Virus record (IMG/VR): IMGVR_UViG_3300023257_000007
Span: 284,223-348,222 of that record
Reading direction: 5' to 3' (one strand)
From: a virus
DNA: 64,000 nucleotides
Part shown: positions 1-9,071 of the stretch, piece after piece
Layout of the letters: the number at the start of each line of letters is the position of its first letter
Position numbering within the stretch: the first letter of the stretch is position 1
The notes under the pieces: generated by a model
The model's input: the letters and a program-made list of their open reading frames with translations, nothing else
The model's database searches: none
What the model was told of the DNA's origin: nothing
Translations under genes and position numbers: made by a program

Positions 1-255
1 TAACAATAATTCGTCTCTTTTATAATCATATTCAGTTTGATATAATTCAACATAAATCTCTCTAATTGCTTCTTTTTTAAAATCAAATTCAACTAATGAA
101 AATTTTTCATAACTCGATCCAGATTCCCATTTTTTGCGTAAAGACTTATAGTTTTTATCTAAAAAACCATCTTTAATTAAGTTTTTAATTAAAATATCAT
201 ACTCTTCTAAAGATGCACAATCAATTCCAATATTTTTCAATTTTGCATAATTCAT
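1..255 (-). CDS. Hypothetical protein, 3' end cut by window edge
   Basis: The frame is open from an ATG at 255 to the window edge, giving 85 residues with no stop. It starts MNYAKLKNIGIDCASLEEYD and is rich in Lys, Glu and Tyr like its neighbours. It is divergent from the gene at 336. No family is recognised. Confidence 0.6.
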   Translation of the reverse strand, partial: MNYAKLKNIGIDCASLEEYDILIKNLIKDGFLDKNYKSLRKKWESGSSYEKFSLVEFDFKKEAIREIYVELYQTEYDYKRDELLL

Positions 256-317
256 ACTTTAATATACAAATTATATTCTGAAAATAAAAAATCGTTTAAA
301 TTTTTGAAAAATTATCA

Positions 318-327
318 TTAATATATA
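318..327 (+). promoter_or_regulatory. Phage promoter motif TTAATATATA
   Basis: This is an exact copy of the motif that precedes the first gene of many runs here. It ends 8 bp before the ATG at 336, so a transcript starting just downstream would have almost no leader. Confidence 0.5.
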
Positions 328-335
328 TTTATTAG

Positions 336-716
336 ATGAAATTTTTAAAAACATATGAAACATATAAAGAACCAATTTGGATGCAAGAAATTTATAAATT
401 GCAAAAGAAATGTGATGATTATTATCATTCAAATTCAAAAGAAATAGATTTAGATCCATTTGCAACAATACCTATTAACATAGAACATAAAGGAATTAAG
501 TATAATTATTTAACAATAACAGAATTTGGTTATTATTTAACAGATGACGATAAATTTTTATCTCTTGATAATGCTAATTCTAATTGGTCAGATTTTTCTT
601 TTAAAGAACATTATGTTAGAGAAAATCCAATATTAATACAAAAATTATTTGATTTAATGAATATTGATTATAATATTATCATAGATATTGAATCTGAAAA
701 ATTAGGTGTTTTGTAA
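336..716 (+). CDS. Small double-tagged phage protein
   Basis: This 126-residue protein begins MKFLKTYETYKEP and ends SEKLGVL, so it carries both the N-terminal leader and the C-terminal tag shared by many proteins in this window. The body is acidic and aromatic and matches no family I know. It stands alone between two promoter motifs. The function is unknown; packaging in the virion is inferred from the leader only. Confidence 0.75.
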   Translation: MKFLKTYETYKEPIWMQEIYKLQKKCDDYYHSNSKEIDLDPFATIPINIEHKGIKYNYLTITEFGYYLTDDDKFLSLDNANSNWSDFSFKEHYVRENPILIQKLFDLMNIDYNIIIDIESEKLGVL

Positions 717-731
717 AATGGAGAATTATTA

Positions 732-741
732 TTAATATATA
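732..741 (+). promoter_or_regulatory. Phage promoter motif TTAATATATA
   Basis: An exact motif copy lies 25 bp before the ATG at 767, just downstream of the stop of the previous gene, so the gene at 767 has its own promoter. Confidence 0.5.
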
Positions 742-766
742 TCTGTAAGAAAAATAATATCTTTTA

Positions 767-2152
767 ATGATCAAGAAATACAATGATTTTATTCAACCTA
801 TAAATGAATCAAGAGTTAAAACTTTTGGTTTTCCAAATGAAGTTAATAATGAATTAAGTAAGAATGATATTAAATCTTTGAAAGAAGTAAAATATGGTGG
901 TAAAGGTAAAAAATTATTATCTCAGAAAATTATTAATATTGTTAATAATAAAGAATCTATTGTAATTGAAAATAAAAAGAATAATGAATATCTAATTCTT
1001 ATACCTAAAAGTCAAGGGTTTACAATTTATTATTATAATGGTATTAGAATTCTACCACCACAAACATTAAAAACAAGTCCAGTAAATCAAGATATAACAT
1101 TATTATTTAGTAGAATGTATGAAAAAGAAATCGTACAAATTCCTACACATACAAGCTTTATTAATCAATTCAATCCTAAATATGATCAGTTAAATGTTTA
1201 TGCTACAAAGGATGTAAAGAACATTGAAACATTTGATTATGTTCAAGTAAAGATAGATAAAAATGTTGCAGACAAAGTTAATAGATTGACCAAGGGTATG
1301 GGTTTTGATATAAGAAGCAATCTAAGAGCAAAAATTTCATTCTTAGCTGATCCATTAAAATGGAAAAATAATCCATTAGATCCAAATACATTACTAACGG
1401 TTCAGAATAAAGTTTCATCTATAATATTATTAGATTATTTAGCTGAAATAAAAGATAATTTTGTTCCATCATCAAGTGGATTTTTATTCGAATCATTCAT
1501 AGCAGGCCTTATTGGAGGACACGTAGTTGAAGACAATACCCAAGTTGATATTTACCTACCAGGTAAAGGACCTTATAAATCTAAAAATTATCAATTAAAA
1601 TTATATGATAGGGGTTCAATGTCTAATCTCAATGTTATAAAGAATAACACTACAAGTTTACAAAAAGTAATTAATGGTATGCCTATAAGCCAACAAAATT
1701 TCATATTGATAGGGTTAAAAATAGATGAAAATATAGAAATGTATTTAGTACCTTTTAATGAAGAATTTGAACAATTAATGGAAGATGAAGGATTTTTACC
1801 AAACCAACCTAAATTAACACCTACATTTTTAAGATCATTTAAAACAAAAAAAGCTTTTTCATCAAATATAACTGACAATTTTCAAGAAAGGGGTATTGAA
1901 TATCTTGGTACTTTAAGATTTGGTAATTTTACCAATAAAATAAATAGTGTTAAAAAAGATCTTGGGGATTCTCTTAAAGATGTCTGGGAATCAGTAAAGG
2001 CACTACATGATGAAATTGACACTTTAGTAACTGGTATAAGTGCTAAGAAAAGAAAAATATCAGATAAAACAAGGGTGTTAAAACAATCAAAAAAAGTTGA
2101 TTCTAAAGTTAAAAAATTGTATAAAACAATTATTACAACAGAAGAAGAATAG
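767..2152 (+). CDS. Predicted PD-(D/E)xK nuclease-like protein with capsid-targeting-like leader
   Basis: The protein has 461 residues. The N-terminus, MIKKYNDFIQPINE, resembles the T4 internal-protein leader with a possible prohead-protease site after INE. The middle holds a pattern fitting a PD-(D/E)xK core: E242 in a helix, D261 in VDIYLPG, and Q276-L-K278 in a following strand. The C-terminal 70 residues are Lys-rich and likely coiled (KKRKISDK, KQSKKVDSK). It has its own promoter and is convergent with the minus-strand run at 2161. The nuclease call rests on motif spacing only. A virion-internal nuclease is plausible; a structural protein is the alternative. Confidence 0.45.
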   Translation: MIKKYNDFIQPINESRVKTFGFPNEVNNELSKNDIKSLKEVKYGGKGKKLLSQKIINIVNNKESIVIENKKNNEYLILIPKSQGFTIYYYNGIRILPPQTLKTSPVNQDITLLFSRMYEKEIVQIPTHTSFINQFNPKYDQLNVYATKDVKNIETFDYVQVKIDKNVADKVNRLTKGMGFDIRSNLRAKISFLADPLKWKNNPLDPNTLLTVQNKVSSIILLDYLAEIKDNFVPSSSGFLFESFIAGLIGGHVVEDNTQVDIYLPGKGPYKSKNYQLKLYDRGSMSNLNVIKNNTTSLQKVINGMPISQQNFILIGLKIDENIEMYLVPFNEEFEQLMEDEGFLPNQPKLTPTFLRSFKTKKAFSSNITDNFQERGIEYLGTLRFGNFTNKINSVKKDLGDSLKDVWESVKALHDEIDTLVTGISAKKRKISDKTRVLKQSKKVDSKVKKLYKTIITTEEE

Positions 2153-2160
2153 GTTCAATT

Positions 2161-2478
2161 TTATATAAACAACCCATAAACTTCTTCATAACATATAACA
2201 TCATACTCTTTTATATATTGTCTAGTCTTTGCAACTAAACCAATACTCTTAATTATAAAAGTGTGCACATAATAATCTAAATTATCAATCTCCTCTTTTT
2301 TAGGATCACCGCCATTATAACCAACCGCATGTTTTACTAAATCAACTAATTCCTCTTCCCACTCTTCCCATGTCAGATCATCTTCTTCATCTTTATCTAT
2401 TCCAAAATACTCAAATACATTATCAGGTACTTCATCAAGATTATTTATTCTTTTTAACTTCTTTTTAAATATATTCAT
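2161..2478 (-). CDS. Hypothetical acidic protein
   Basis: This 105-residue protein has a basic N-terminus (MNIFKKKLKRI) followed by a strongly acidic Trp-rich stretch (EDDLTWEEWEEEL). It ends YEEVYGLFI, only a weak match to the C-terminal tag. It is the last gene of the minus run that begins near 6586. No family recognised. Confidence 0.6.
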   Translation of the reverse strand: MNIFKKKLKRINNLDEVPDNVFEYFGIDKDEEDDLTWEEWEEELVDLVKHAVGYNGGDPKKEEIDNLDYYVHTFIIKSIGLVAKTRQYIKEYDVICYEEVYGLFI

Positions 2479-2490
2479 AATTTTCTTTAT

Positions 2491-2850
2491 TTACAACCAA
2501 AAGTCATCTAATTCTTCTTTTTCTACAATATATTCTTCTGGAACTTTTGTTATTACTTCTATATTTTTAATATCTACTTGAAGGTTTTCTGAATCTTTTA
2601 ATTTCATGAACTCAGTTAGAAACTCATCTATTGTCAAGGTGGTAAAATCAAAATCAGAATTATGGGGTATGACAACAAACTCAAATATATCACATCTTTC
2701 ATCTGAATGATCTTGATTCCATTCCCAAAGTAAATAATTGAGGGATTCGACGTGTATATTGATAGATTCTTGGGGTTTAGAATTTATTTCAAGTATTCTA
2801 AACTCTTTATTCTTTATCTTTTTATATATTTGATTGAAATAGTTTTTCAT
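2491..2850 (-). CDS. Hypothetical protein
   Basis: This 119-residue protein starts MKNYFNQIYKKIKNKEFRIL. Its start overlaps the stop of the upstream gene by 4 bp, suggesting translational coupling. It is mixed alpha/beta in appearance with no recognisable motif. Confidence 0.6.
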   Translation of the reverse strand: MKNYFNQIYKKIKNKEFRILEINSKPQESINIHVESLNYLLWEWNQDHSDERCDIFEFVVIPHNSDFDFTTLTIDEFLTEFMKLKDSENLQVDIKNIEVITKVPEEYIVEKEELDDFWL

Positions 2851-3179
2851 TGTTTTATTCTATCTAATTTTAATTTTCTTTGTTTTCTAATATATTCTTT
2901 ATTAAAACCTTCTTTTGAAATACAATTATATACCCACTCATCCAACTTCTCAATAACATTTTCATCAACATCTTGTCCCTGTACATCTAAATCTGTTAAT
3001 TCAATAATACTATCACCAATATTTTTTATTAATTGTGAATAGTTATAATGGAAATGAAATGTTATTCCTTTTTTCATAAACCACAAATGAACATAATTCG
3101 TAACTTCTGGATGATCATTTAATTCAACTTTTATACAATATTCTTCTGAATATTTTTTACTTAATTCATTTACATTCAT
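2847..3179 (-). CDS. Hypothetical protein with basic RKQRKLKL tail
   Basis: This 110-residue protein has an ordinary body and ends YIRKQRKLKLDRIKQ. Nearly the same basic tail occurs on otherwise unrelated proteins at 15352 and 50166, with looser versions elsewhere. The tail may bind nucleic acid or serve as a sorting signal (inference). Its start abuts the upstream stop at 3179. Confidence 0.65.
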   Translation of the reverse strand: MNVNELSKKYSEEYCIKVELNDHPEVTNYVHLWFMKKGITFHFHYNYSQLIKNIGDSIIELTDLDVQGQDVDENVIEKLDEWVYNCISKEGFNKEYIRKQRKLKLDRIKQ

Positions 3180-3994
3180 TATTCAAATCTTCTTTCTTTT
3201 TCCATTCTCCTTAAACATTCTAATGGGGTTTCATTATTTTTAATATTATAACCACATCCTAAAGTACCACCTTTCCATGAGCCTGTTCTTTCTCCTACTT
3301 CACTACTAAATTCTATACTTATATCCTTACTAACCTTAGCAAATAACTTAGTCCATTTAAACCATCTTGGTCTCCATTCTCTTTCTTCAACTGTAATTGT
3401 AGCATTAACTTTTTGCACTGTTGTATTACTTTTAATTATAATAGAATCACCTATTTTTTGTTCTGATTTTCTTTTCATAACATATTCATATGGATATGTT
3501 TCTATAAACACTAATTTAGGATCTTTCCATTTATTATCATAAAAAGATTTTCTATCTTTTTTTGTTTCGTGTTCCCATGTGTCATCTCTTAATAATAAAG
3601 ATGTTCTAATCCAATCATATTGCCAAGGCATATCAATTGTTTTCCATTTAGTACCCCCTTCAAAATTCCCTGCACCTCCAATATAAAACCATAAAGTATT
3701 ACCATGATAGTTTATTCCCCATGAGGCACTATCACAATCTTGTATTCCTGTCTTAATAGGTAAATTGATATACATTTTACCATAACCATAAAAAATTAAA
3801 GGCAATAAAAATAATGCATTTAATGTGAATATCAATAATATAGGTATTAACAACATAAAAAATAATTGTGTTGCACTAATTATAATATTAGGTCTTTCAT
3901 CAAAATAACCTGCCTTGTCTAACTGAAAACCAAAATTGAATAACTTGTATATTCTTACCCAGCCTTTATTTTCTGTTAAGTATTTTCTTTTCAT
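3179..3994 (-). CDS. Conserved phage-type membrane protein of unknown function
   Basis: The protein has 271 residues. Two hydrophobic segments lie at about residues 38-75 (LFFMLLIPILLIF and LFLLPLIFYGYG). They are followed by a Trp-rich soluble domain with PWQYDWIRTS, ETYPYEYV, EREWRPRWFKW and a Gly/Cys-rich segment EVGERTGSWKGGTLGCGY. The pattern looks like an uncharacterised family I have seen in large tailed phages, but this is recall, not a search. An inner-membrane or virion-associated role is possible. Confidence 0.6.
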   Translation of the reverse strand: MKRKYLTENKGWVRIYKLFNFGFQLDKAGYFDERPNIIISATQLFFMLLIPILLIFTLNALFLLPLIFYGYGKMYINLPIKTGIQDCDSASWGINYHGNTLWFYIGGAGNFEGGTKWKTIDMPWQYDWIRTSLLLRDDTWEHETKKDRKSFYDNKWKDPKLVFIETYPYEYVMKRKSEQKIGDSIIIKSNTTVQKVNATITVEEREWRPRWFKWTKLFAKVSKDISIEFSSEVGERTGSWKGGTLGCGYNIKNNETPLECLRRMEKERRFE

Positions 3995-4020
3995 ATATTT
4001 TCTTTTAATATTTTTATCAT

Positions 4021-4710
4021 TTAATATTTCATTTCTTCTATTGCATATGATGGTATAAAATCATATGTGTAAAATGCATCAACACCTGGATATTTTGGAT
4101 CAGTATATAATCTGAGTTGGTTTAATTTTTTCACATTTATTTTCAATATTAACGGTTTAAACGTATAATCTAAATCAATTTTTTCTTCAATGAAATTATC
4201 AATATATTCTAAAGTATCAAAAAAATAAATCCTTTCTGGTTGATTTTCTAATGTATTTTTAGATTTTATAGTTAATCCACTTTTCAATATTTTGTCTTTA
4301 TGTTTTTGATCTGAAACATGATATAATACGGTTTTTATCCCTTTATCTTCAAAATCAAAATTCTTATTGATAATAATAGAAAGTTTATTATTATTAAAAT
4401 AATCTTTTATAGTTAGATTTCCTTTAATGAATTTGTTATCATCTCCTTTATATTTTGATATATAATAACCAGATATATTTAATAATGAATGTAAATCATC
4501 AAAAAATTCTTTTGTTTTAATATTTGTAAAATTTACAATAACACCATTATTGATTGATATATCATATAATATATGATATTTTTTAAACAAATTTTCAATT
4601 TTCTGTTTTAATTTATCATAAGTAAAAGAATATATTAAACCCTCTACTATTAAAGTGTTTGGTATACCTTTTATATGATCATAATTACGATACTCATTAT
4701 AAGTTTTCAT
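4021..4710 (-). CDS. Predicted ART-like fold protein with leader
   Basis: This 229-residue protein begins MKTYNEYRNYDHI, a leader-like start. The C-terminal half has the pattern LYHVSDQKHKDKILKSGL followed by PERIYFFDTLEY and LYTDPKYPG. The YHxS...ILxxGL and RIYFF elements resemble the first two motifs of ADP-ribosyltransferase-like folds (DarT, Tpt1/KptA and relatives). It has paralogs at 4774 and 31125. T4 packages an ART (Alt) in its head, which makes a leader-bearing ART attractive, but catalysis is unproven and the third motif is not clear. Confidence 0.5.
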   Translation of the reverse strand: MKTYNEYRNYDHIKGIPNTLIVEGLIYSFTYDKLKQKIENLFKKYHILYDISINNGVIVNFTNIKTKEFFDDLHSLLNISGYYISKYKGDDNKFIKGNLTIKDYFNNNKLSIIINKNFDFEDKGIKTVLYHVSDQKHKDKILKSGLTIKSKNTLENQPERIYFFDTLEYIDNFIEEKIDLDYTFKPLILKINVKKLNQLRLYTDPKYPGVDAFYTYDFIPSYAIEEMKY

Positions 4711-4718
4711 TTTTTAAT

Positions 4719-4787
4719 CTATTTTTTTATTTTTCTATTCTCAATTTCAGTGATAGTCCACTTTTTGGGCAATTTAATATAATTCAT
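4719..4787 (-). CDS. Possible 22-residue protein
   Basis: An ATG at 4787 opens a short frame, MNYIKLPKKWTITEIENRKI plus KK. It overlaps the end of the gene at 4774 and fills the gap before the gene at 4021. The coding status is uncertain. Confidence 0.3.
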   Translation of the reverse strand: MNYIKLPKKWTITEIENRKIKK

Positions 4788-5508
4788 AATTTCCATTTTC
4801 TTCATCAATTATTGTTATTAAATTTTTAGGTATATTATCAACACAGTAAAATCCTTTATCTTCATAATTTGGATCTTCGAAAATATCAATGTTACTATTA
4901 GTTAAATCAATTTCGTAAATAATCCATTTATCATTAATTTTGGATTTTGATCTTTTTTTATAATTATATTCTAATTTCATTCTTGGTATTAATGAATAAC
5001 AATCATTTACATCTTTACATATATAAATTCTATCTAAATGTTTAGATAATTTTGATTTTGATTTTGGTATAAGTCCTTTATTTATTATCTTTTCTTTATA
5101 TTCTTGAATAGATATGTGATAATATATGTCATTTGCAACTTTTTTATCATATTTAGCTTCATAAGTTATAGAAACTTGTTCTAAATATTCAGCATTTTCA
5201 ATTAAATAATCTTCATTATATGACAATTCATTTTCATTTTCTGATAAATTGACTAAATACATTTTAGATGGGAACCATCCATGTCTATCTATCATCAGAG
5301 AATCTAAATATTCTAAGGTAATTGGTATATTTTTAATAAATCTAAAACCATGTAAGTTAATAGTAATTGTATTATTCTGAGATTGTATTGAAAAATCATA
5401 ATTTAATAAATTAAGTTCACTTTTAACATTTTTAATGGTTGAATTTAATTCATGTGTTTTAAGTGTTTCATTTAAAATATATTCTGAATATGTGTTAATC
5501 TTTTTCAT
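4774..5508 (-). CDS. Predicted ART-like fold protein with leader
   Basis: This 244-residue protein starts MKKINTYSEYILNE, with a possible cleavage site after LNE. Its second half contains IYYHISIQEYKEKIINKGLI, then LDRIYICKD and FEDPNYEDKGFYCVDNIP, aligning by eye with the proteins at 4021 and 31125. The order YHxS, GL-P-KSK, RIY, DPNY is conserved among the three, which diverge strongly elsewhere. An ADP-ribosyltransferase-like effector is an inference. Confidence 0.5.
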   Translation of the reverse strand: MKKINTYSEYILNETLKTHELNSTIKNVKSELNLLNYDFSIQSQNNTITINLHGFRFIKNIPITLEYLDSLMIDRHGWFPSKMYLVNLSENENELSYNEDYLIENAEYLEQVSITYEAKYDKKVANDIYYHISIQEYKEKIINKGLIPKSKSKLSKHLDRIYICKDVNDCYSLIPRMKLEYNYKKRSKSKINDKWIIYEIDLTNSNIDIFEDPNYEDKGFYCVDNIPKNLITIIDEENGNYELY

Positions 5509-5511
5509 GTT

Positions 5512-5778
5512 TTATAATAATCCTAATTTTATTGAAGATATTTTTGAATCTAAATCTTTATCTAAAAAATAATTGAATTTTTCACTGTTATTTATACTAT
5601 CATAAACACATATCCATGCTTGTTCTTCACTTAGTCCAAACGGGACAGCAATTTCATGAAAACCTACGGTAAAAGATGACCAATCTTCATATATTGGATT
5701 AAATTCAAACCTACTTTTATTAGTATTTTTAATACAATCATACATTTGTTTTAATCTATTATAATTATTCATATTCAT
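5512..5778 (-). CDS. Small C-tagged protein
   Basis: This 88-residue protein starts MNMNNYNRLKQMYDC and ends SSIKLGLL, the C-terminal tag. It lies 3 bp before the stop-start boundary of its neighbours in a tight minus-strand run. Function unknown. Confidence 0.65.
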   Translation of the reverse strand: MNMNNYNRLKQMYDCIKNTNKSRFEFNPIYEDWSSFTVGFHEIAVPFGLSEEQAWICVYDSINNSEKFNYFLDKDLDSKISSIKLGLL

Positions 5779-5781
5779 ATC

Positions 5782-6375
5782 TTACCAAATGTATAATCCT
5801 TTATCGTTAATAAAACCATCGCAATAAAGCATTTCTATATTATAATCAGGAAAAACTAATAATAAAAAGTTTTTATATAATTTAATTTTAGATTTTAAAG
5901 TTGTATCACCAATAATATAGTATTTTGGAATATCTATTCTGTTTAAAATGTCACCAATTCTTAATAAAACTTCTCTTGTTTCATCTAATTTGGTTAATTC
6001 CTCATAAGATTCATCATATATAGAATTATCTTTTAACGTAAATGAAATACTCCAAATAAATTCAGAATCTATTTTCATATTATAATTAATCATTGGTATC
6101 AAATCAACCCTATATTCAGTATCAGAATCAGTTTTAAAAAATATTTGATAACCGTGGCCATTATTATAATTTGAGAATTTATCTCCGAAAACATATTTAC
6201 TTATACTAAATTTAGTGTTTGGATACAATTTGTCAAAAGATTCAAAAACTGATTCTCTAAATTTTTTGTAAGTGTAAATTTTCAAAAATTTGTCTAATCT
6301 CTCACTATTATTCTCTTTAATGTAATTATTATAAGTAATATGTGAAACCATTATATTATCAACTTTAATTCCCAT
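5782..6375 (-). CDS. Phage paralog family with YxIFFxTDSxTEYR motif
   Basis: This 197-residue protein contains YQIFFKTDSDTEYRVDL followed by WSISFTLKDN and a YEELTKLDE helix. The same elements in the same order occur in the protein at 31817 and more weakly at 9212, so these are diverged paralogs. Each sits next to or near an ART-like or leader-bearing gene. The family is not recognised. Confidence 0.6.
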   Translation of the reverse strand: MGIKVDNIMVSHITYNNYIKENNSERLDKFLKIYTYKKFRESVFESFDKLYPNTKFSISKYVFGDKFSNYNNGHGYQIFFKTDSDTEYRVDLIPMINYNMKIDSEFIWSISFTLKDNSIYDESYEELTKLDETREVLLRIGDILNRIDIPKYYIIGDTTLKSKIKLYKNFLLLVFPDYNIEMLYCDGFINDKGLYIW

Positions 6376-6379
6376 AATT

Positions 6380-6586
6380 CTAAAATTTTAAATCCAATAT
6401 CCATGATGAATCATCTTTTAAGACTTCTAATGAAATTTCAATATATAACTCATTATCATTCATTTGGATTTCGTTTAAATAGTAATCTACATATAAATCA
6501 TCAAGTATTATATATTCTTTATTATTTAAACTACTAAACTCTTCAAATGGATCTAATGGTTCATAAAAAGAATTATAGGTTAACAT
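6380..6586 (-). CDS. Small acidic protein
   Basis: This 68-residue protein starts MLTYNSFYEPLDPFEEF, a loose leader-like start. It lies 4 bp upstream of the gene at 5782. No family recognised. Confidence 0.5.
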   Translation of the reverse strand: MLTYNSFYEPLDPFEEFSSLNNKEYIILDDLYVDYYLNEIQMNDNELYIEISLEVLKDDSSWILDLKF

Positions 6587-6593
6587 TGTTTTT

Positions 6594-6647
6594 TCACCTG
6601 ATGTTAAATTCTATTATAACTTTCTTTATTTCATTATACTTTTTCAT
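6594..6647 (-). CDS. Possible 17-residue leader-like mini-ORF
   Basis: An ATG at 6647 opens MKKYNEIKKVIIEFNIR and stops 8 bp before the gene at 6380. It looks like a detached leader, similar to the mini-ORF at 27417, but may be chance. Confidence 0.2.
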   Translation of the reverse strand: MKKYNEIKKVIIEFNIR

Positions 6648-6675
6648 TTTGTTATTTGTTTTTTAATTGTTTATA

Positions 6676-6870
6676 TTAGTAAAGTCCCATTTTATTTGCA
6701 TTATAAAGGTCTGGATTTTCTTTTTTCCACCATTCCCAATAACCATCTAAATTATTATAAGGTAATTGGTTTGTATCACAATATAATGCTTTTAATCCTT
6801 TAGGCAATTCTGGCAACACATTAAATTTATTGTTAATACAATTTAAATCTCGTAAATATTCTAATATCTT
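6676..6870 (-). pseudogene. 5'-truncated leucine-rich repeat protein fragment
   Basis: An open frame of 64 codons without an ATG encodes an LRR unit (LPELPKGLKALYC) and a C-terminal block. The block has GYWEWWKKENPDLY and ends NANKMGLY, nearly the same as the C-terminus of the intact LRR protein at 47218. Three consecutive stop codons lie just upstream. This is a remnant of a second copy, which shows that LRR/tag genes duplicate and decay here. Confidence 0.7.
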
Positions 6871-6919
6871 TTACTATTAATTTTTAATTTTATGTTTTTG
6901 AATAATTTACGTATACACA

Positions 6920-8884
6920 TTATATCTCTTTTATTGTTGAAGGTGTTACATCTACGATATTACCAAATTTATCTTTAATGCGAACCTTAGTTTTAAGTTG
7001 TTTAATAATTTTAACTTCCTTAGTAGTTATCTTCTTACTACGACCAGTATATTCATATACCTCACCAATTTTGAAAAGTTTACTATTTGTGTTGATATTT
7101 GCACCTATAGATTTTTCAATTTTAACAGGTTTTTTATTATAATATTCAGGTATAGATTCGTCTATAAACTTCCATTCTTCGTCTGTTATCTTAAAATGTT
7201 TTATTAGTTTTTCATCAGTCCACTCTTTTGTAAAATCTAACCAAGGAACAGATTCTAATTCTCCACCATGTAAAGTTTGACTAGTTTTAAATAAACTCAA
7301 TGAAAATCTTGCAATTTTAGTCATTAAATAATTTCTGAAATTTTCACTCTCGATTTGAGTATCAAAACCATATTTTAATTTGTATTTTGTGGTTTTCCCT
7401 ATATGTTCAAAAGGTTTTCTAATTTGTAAAAATGTATAATAATCATCCTTGAGAAGTTTTTGATTATCTTTTTCAAAAACGTGACCTCGAATTGGACTAA
7501 AACCAACTTCATATTTTTTATTATTTGTCGTTTTTGTCCCGTTATATATTCTTTTACATCTATCTCCCCAAAGATGACCTTTTTTACAATGTTTTAAAAT
7601 CTTCAACTTAATATTATTAAATATTTCCCCGTTACCATGCATATTTATTTTTCCAATTGAATCTACAAAATATTCTTCATTTTTCATTTTATTTAATACT
7701 TTGATATTTGAAACTTTATCAGCTAAATAAGTTATTGAACATGGATAAAATAGACCAATATTAAAAATAGGATTACCATTAAACAACGTTACTTTATTTA
7801 ATCTCTCATAAACATGATCTCTAGTTTCTTTAAAAATTTTATTTTTACCTTTTTTATCAATTATCCAAATTGAAGGATGAATATATAAAATTTTATCAGA
7901 AATATCATAACTTTTTGTTAAAAATTTTAAATCTATATTTTGTGTATATGGGGGATTACCCACAACAATATCAAATTTCTCAATTCCCCATTCTTTCATT
8001 TTATCATCAAATCCTTTTTCAAGAAAAGATCCGAAATGGTAATTCATGTTATATTTGTGTTCTCTATCAAATAAATTTAAATAAATAAACATATTCTTTG
8101 TACTAATATCACAAACATAAATCATATTCTCCATTATATGTTTATATCTTTTTTCAGCATTACTTTCCCAATCTTTTAAACCTTCCATAAGCCTTTGTAC
8201 TATTACAACCGGGAAATTACCAATTCCATTGCAATTGTCAAGTATCTTAAAATCAGGGTTAGACCATGTTTCCTGTGGAAGTACGTCTAAGACCTCTGAT
8301 ACCAACGATCCGGGCGTAAAAACTTCACCAAATTCTTTCTTCTCAGCCACCGAAATACCAATATAACTATCAATTCTTTCAATTATTTTATTTAGCTCCG
8401 CCACTCTTTTTTCTAAGTCATTTTTGTCAGAATCTAATATCTTATTTAGTTCTGAATCATCCAATAAATTCTTATTTAGGAAATCATTCTTAACACAATG
8501 AATAAAAAAGTCCTCTATTGCTTTAAACTTCTCATTTATATATTGAATTTTAGAATTAGTTTTAAAAATTAAAAAACTATTTACGAAAAGCTCTTTATCC
8601 TCTACGTTATCGAAAATATCCTCAATTCCACCTTTCATATCAATACCTAACAACGAAGAACACATAGATTTTCTCCAAGGTTTATTTTGAATAAAATCTT
8701 CCCAATTCTCTAATAAAAATACAATAGACTCCTTATATTCATCATTGTTTCTCAATGATAAAGAATCGTTAAATTTCTCAATAAGTTTAGGGTATATTTT
8801 ATCATGTGATAACTTTACCTCATATTCATCACAAACATCAAATATATTCTGTATTTTGTTTTCTATTATGTCTTTTCTAATCAT
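6920..8884 (-). CDS. N6-adenine DNA methyltransferase (type IIG/ISP-like)
   Basis: The protein has 654 residues. A helical N-terminal region leads to EFGEVFTP (184-191) typical of Eco57I/HsdM-like methylases. The S-adenosylmethionine loop ILDNCNGIGNFP lies at about 214-225 and the catalytic VGNPPY at 308-313. The C-terminal 300 residues would hold the target-recognition part. It should transfer a methyl group from SAM to adenine in a specific DNA site. It lies in the same minus-strand block as a Mrr-like nuclease (11154) and a DEAH helicase (12092), so it may be the modification part of a split restriction system; protecting phage DNA from host enzymes is the alternative. Confidence 0.85.
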   Translation of the reverse strand: MIRKDIIENKIQNIFDVCDEYEVKLSHDKIYPKLIEKFNDSLSLRNNDEYKESIVFLLENWEDFIQNKPWRKSMCSSLLGIDMKGGIEDIFDNVEDKELFVNSFLIFKTNSKIQYINEKFKAIEDFFIHCVKNDFLNKNLLDDSELNKILDSDKNDLEKRVAELNKIIERIDSYIGISVAEKKEFGEVFTPGSLVSEVLDVLPQETWSNPDFKILDNCNGIGNFPVVIVQRLMEGLKDWESNAEKRYKHIMENMIYVCDISTKNMFIYLNLFDREHKYNMNYHFGSFLEKGFDDKMKEWGIEKFDIVVGNPPYTQNIDLKFLTKSYDISDKILYIHPSIWIIDKKGKNKIFKETRDHVYERLNKVTLFNGNPIFNIGLFYPCSITYLADKVSNIKVLNKMKNEEYFVDSIGKINMHGNGEIFNNIKLKILKHCKKGHLWGDRCKRIYNGTKTTNNKKYEVGFSPIRGHVFEKDNQKLLKDDYYTFLQIRKPFEHIGKTTKYKLKYGFDTQIESENFRNYLMTKIARFSLSLFKTSQTLHGGELESVPWLDFTKEWTDEKLIKHFKITDEEWKFIDESIPEYYNKKPVKIEKSIGANINTNSKLFKIGEVYEYTGRSKKITTKEVKIIKQLKTKVRIKDKFGNIVDVTPSTIKEI

Positions 8885-8915
8885 TTAATATGATTTTAAG
8901 GGGGGTGAGTAATTA

Positions 8916-9071
8916 TTATTTATCTGTTAGAATTGGTGTTTTCTTTTTATTTTTTTGCCTTTTAACGAATTCTTCATGTTTTTTGTCAAAAATATAACCA
9001 TTTTTTTCGATCTTTTTAATGATATGTTTTTCTGCATCATCTAACATCTTTTGTTTTCTTTCTTCTATCAT
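8916..9071 (-). CDS. Small charged protein, paralog of 10040-10168
   Basis: This 51-residue protein starts MIEERKQKMLDDAEKHI and contains NGYIFDKKHEEFVKRQKN. The protein at 10040 has the same elements, so they are paralogs. The start lies inside a 74-bp tandem duplication, so a second truncated start copy sits upstream. Likely helical; function unknown. Confidence 0.6.
   Translation of the reverse strand: MIEERKQKMLDDAEKHIIKKIEKNGYIFDKKHEEFVKRQKNKKKTPILTDK

Noticed and set aside
271-468. Minus-strand frame opposite the gene at 336
   Set aside because: It is Leu/Phe/Ile-rich antisense of a tagged gene with promoter, leader and C-tag on the plus strand.
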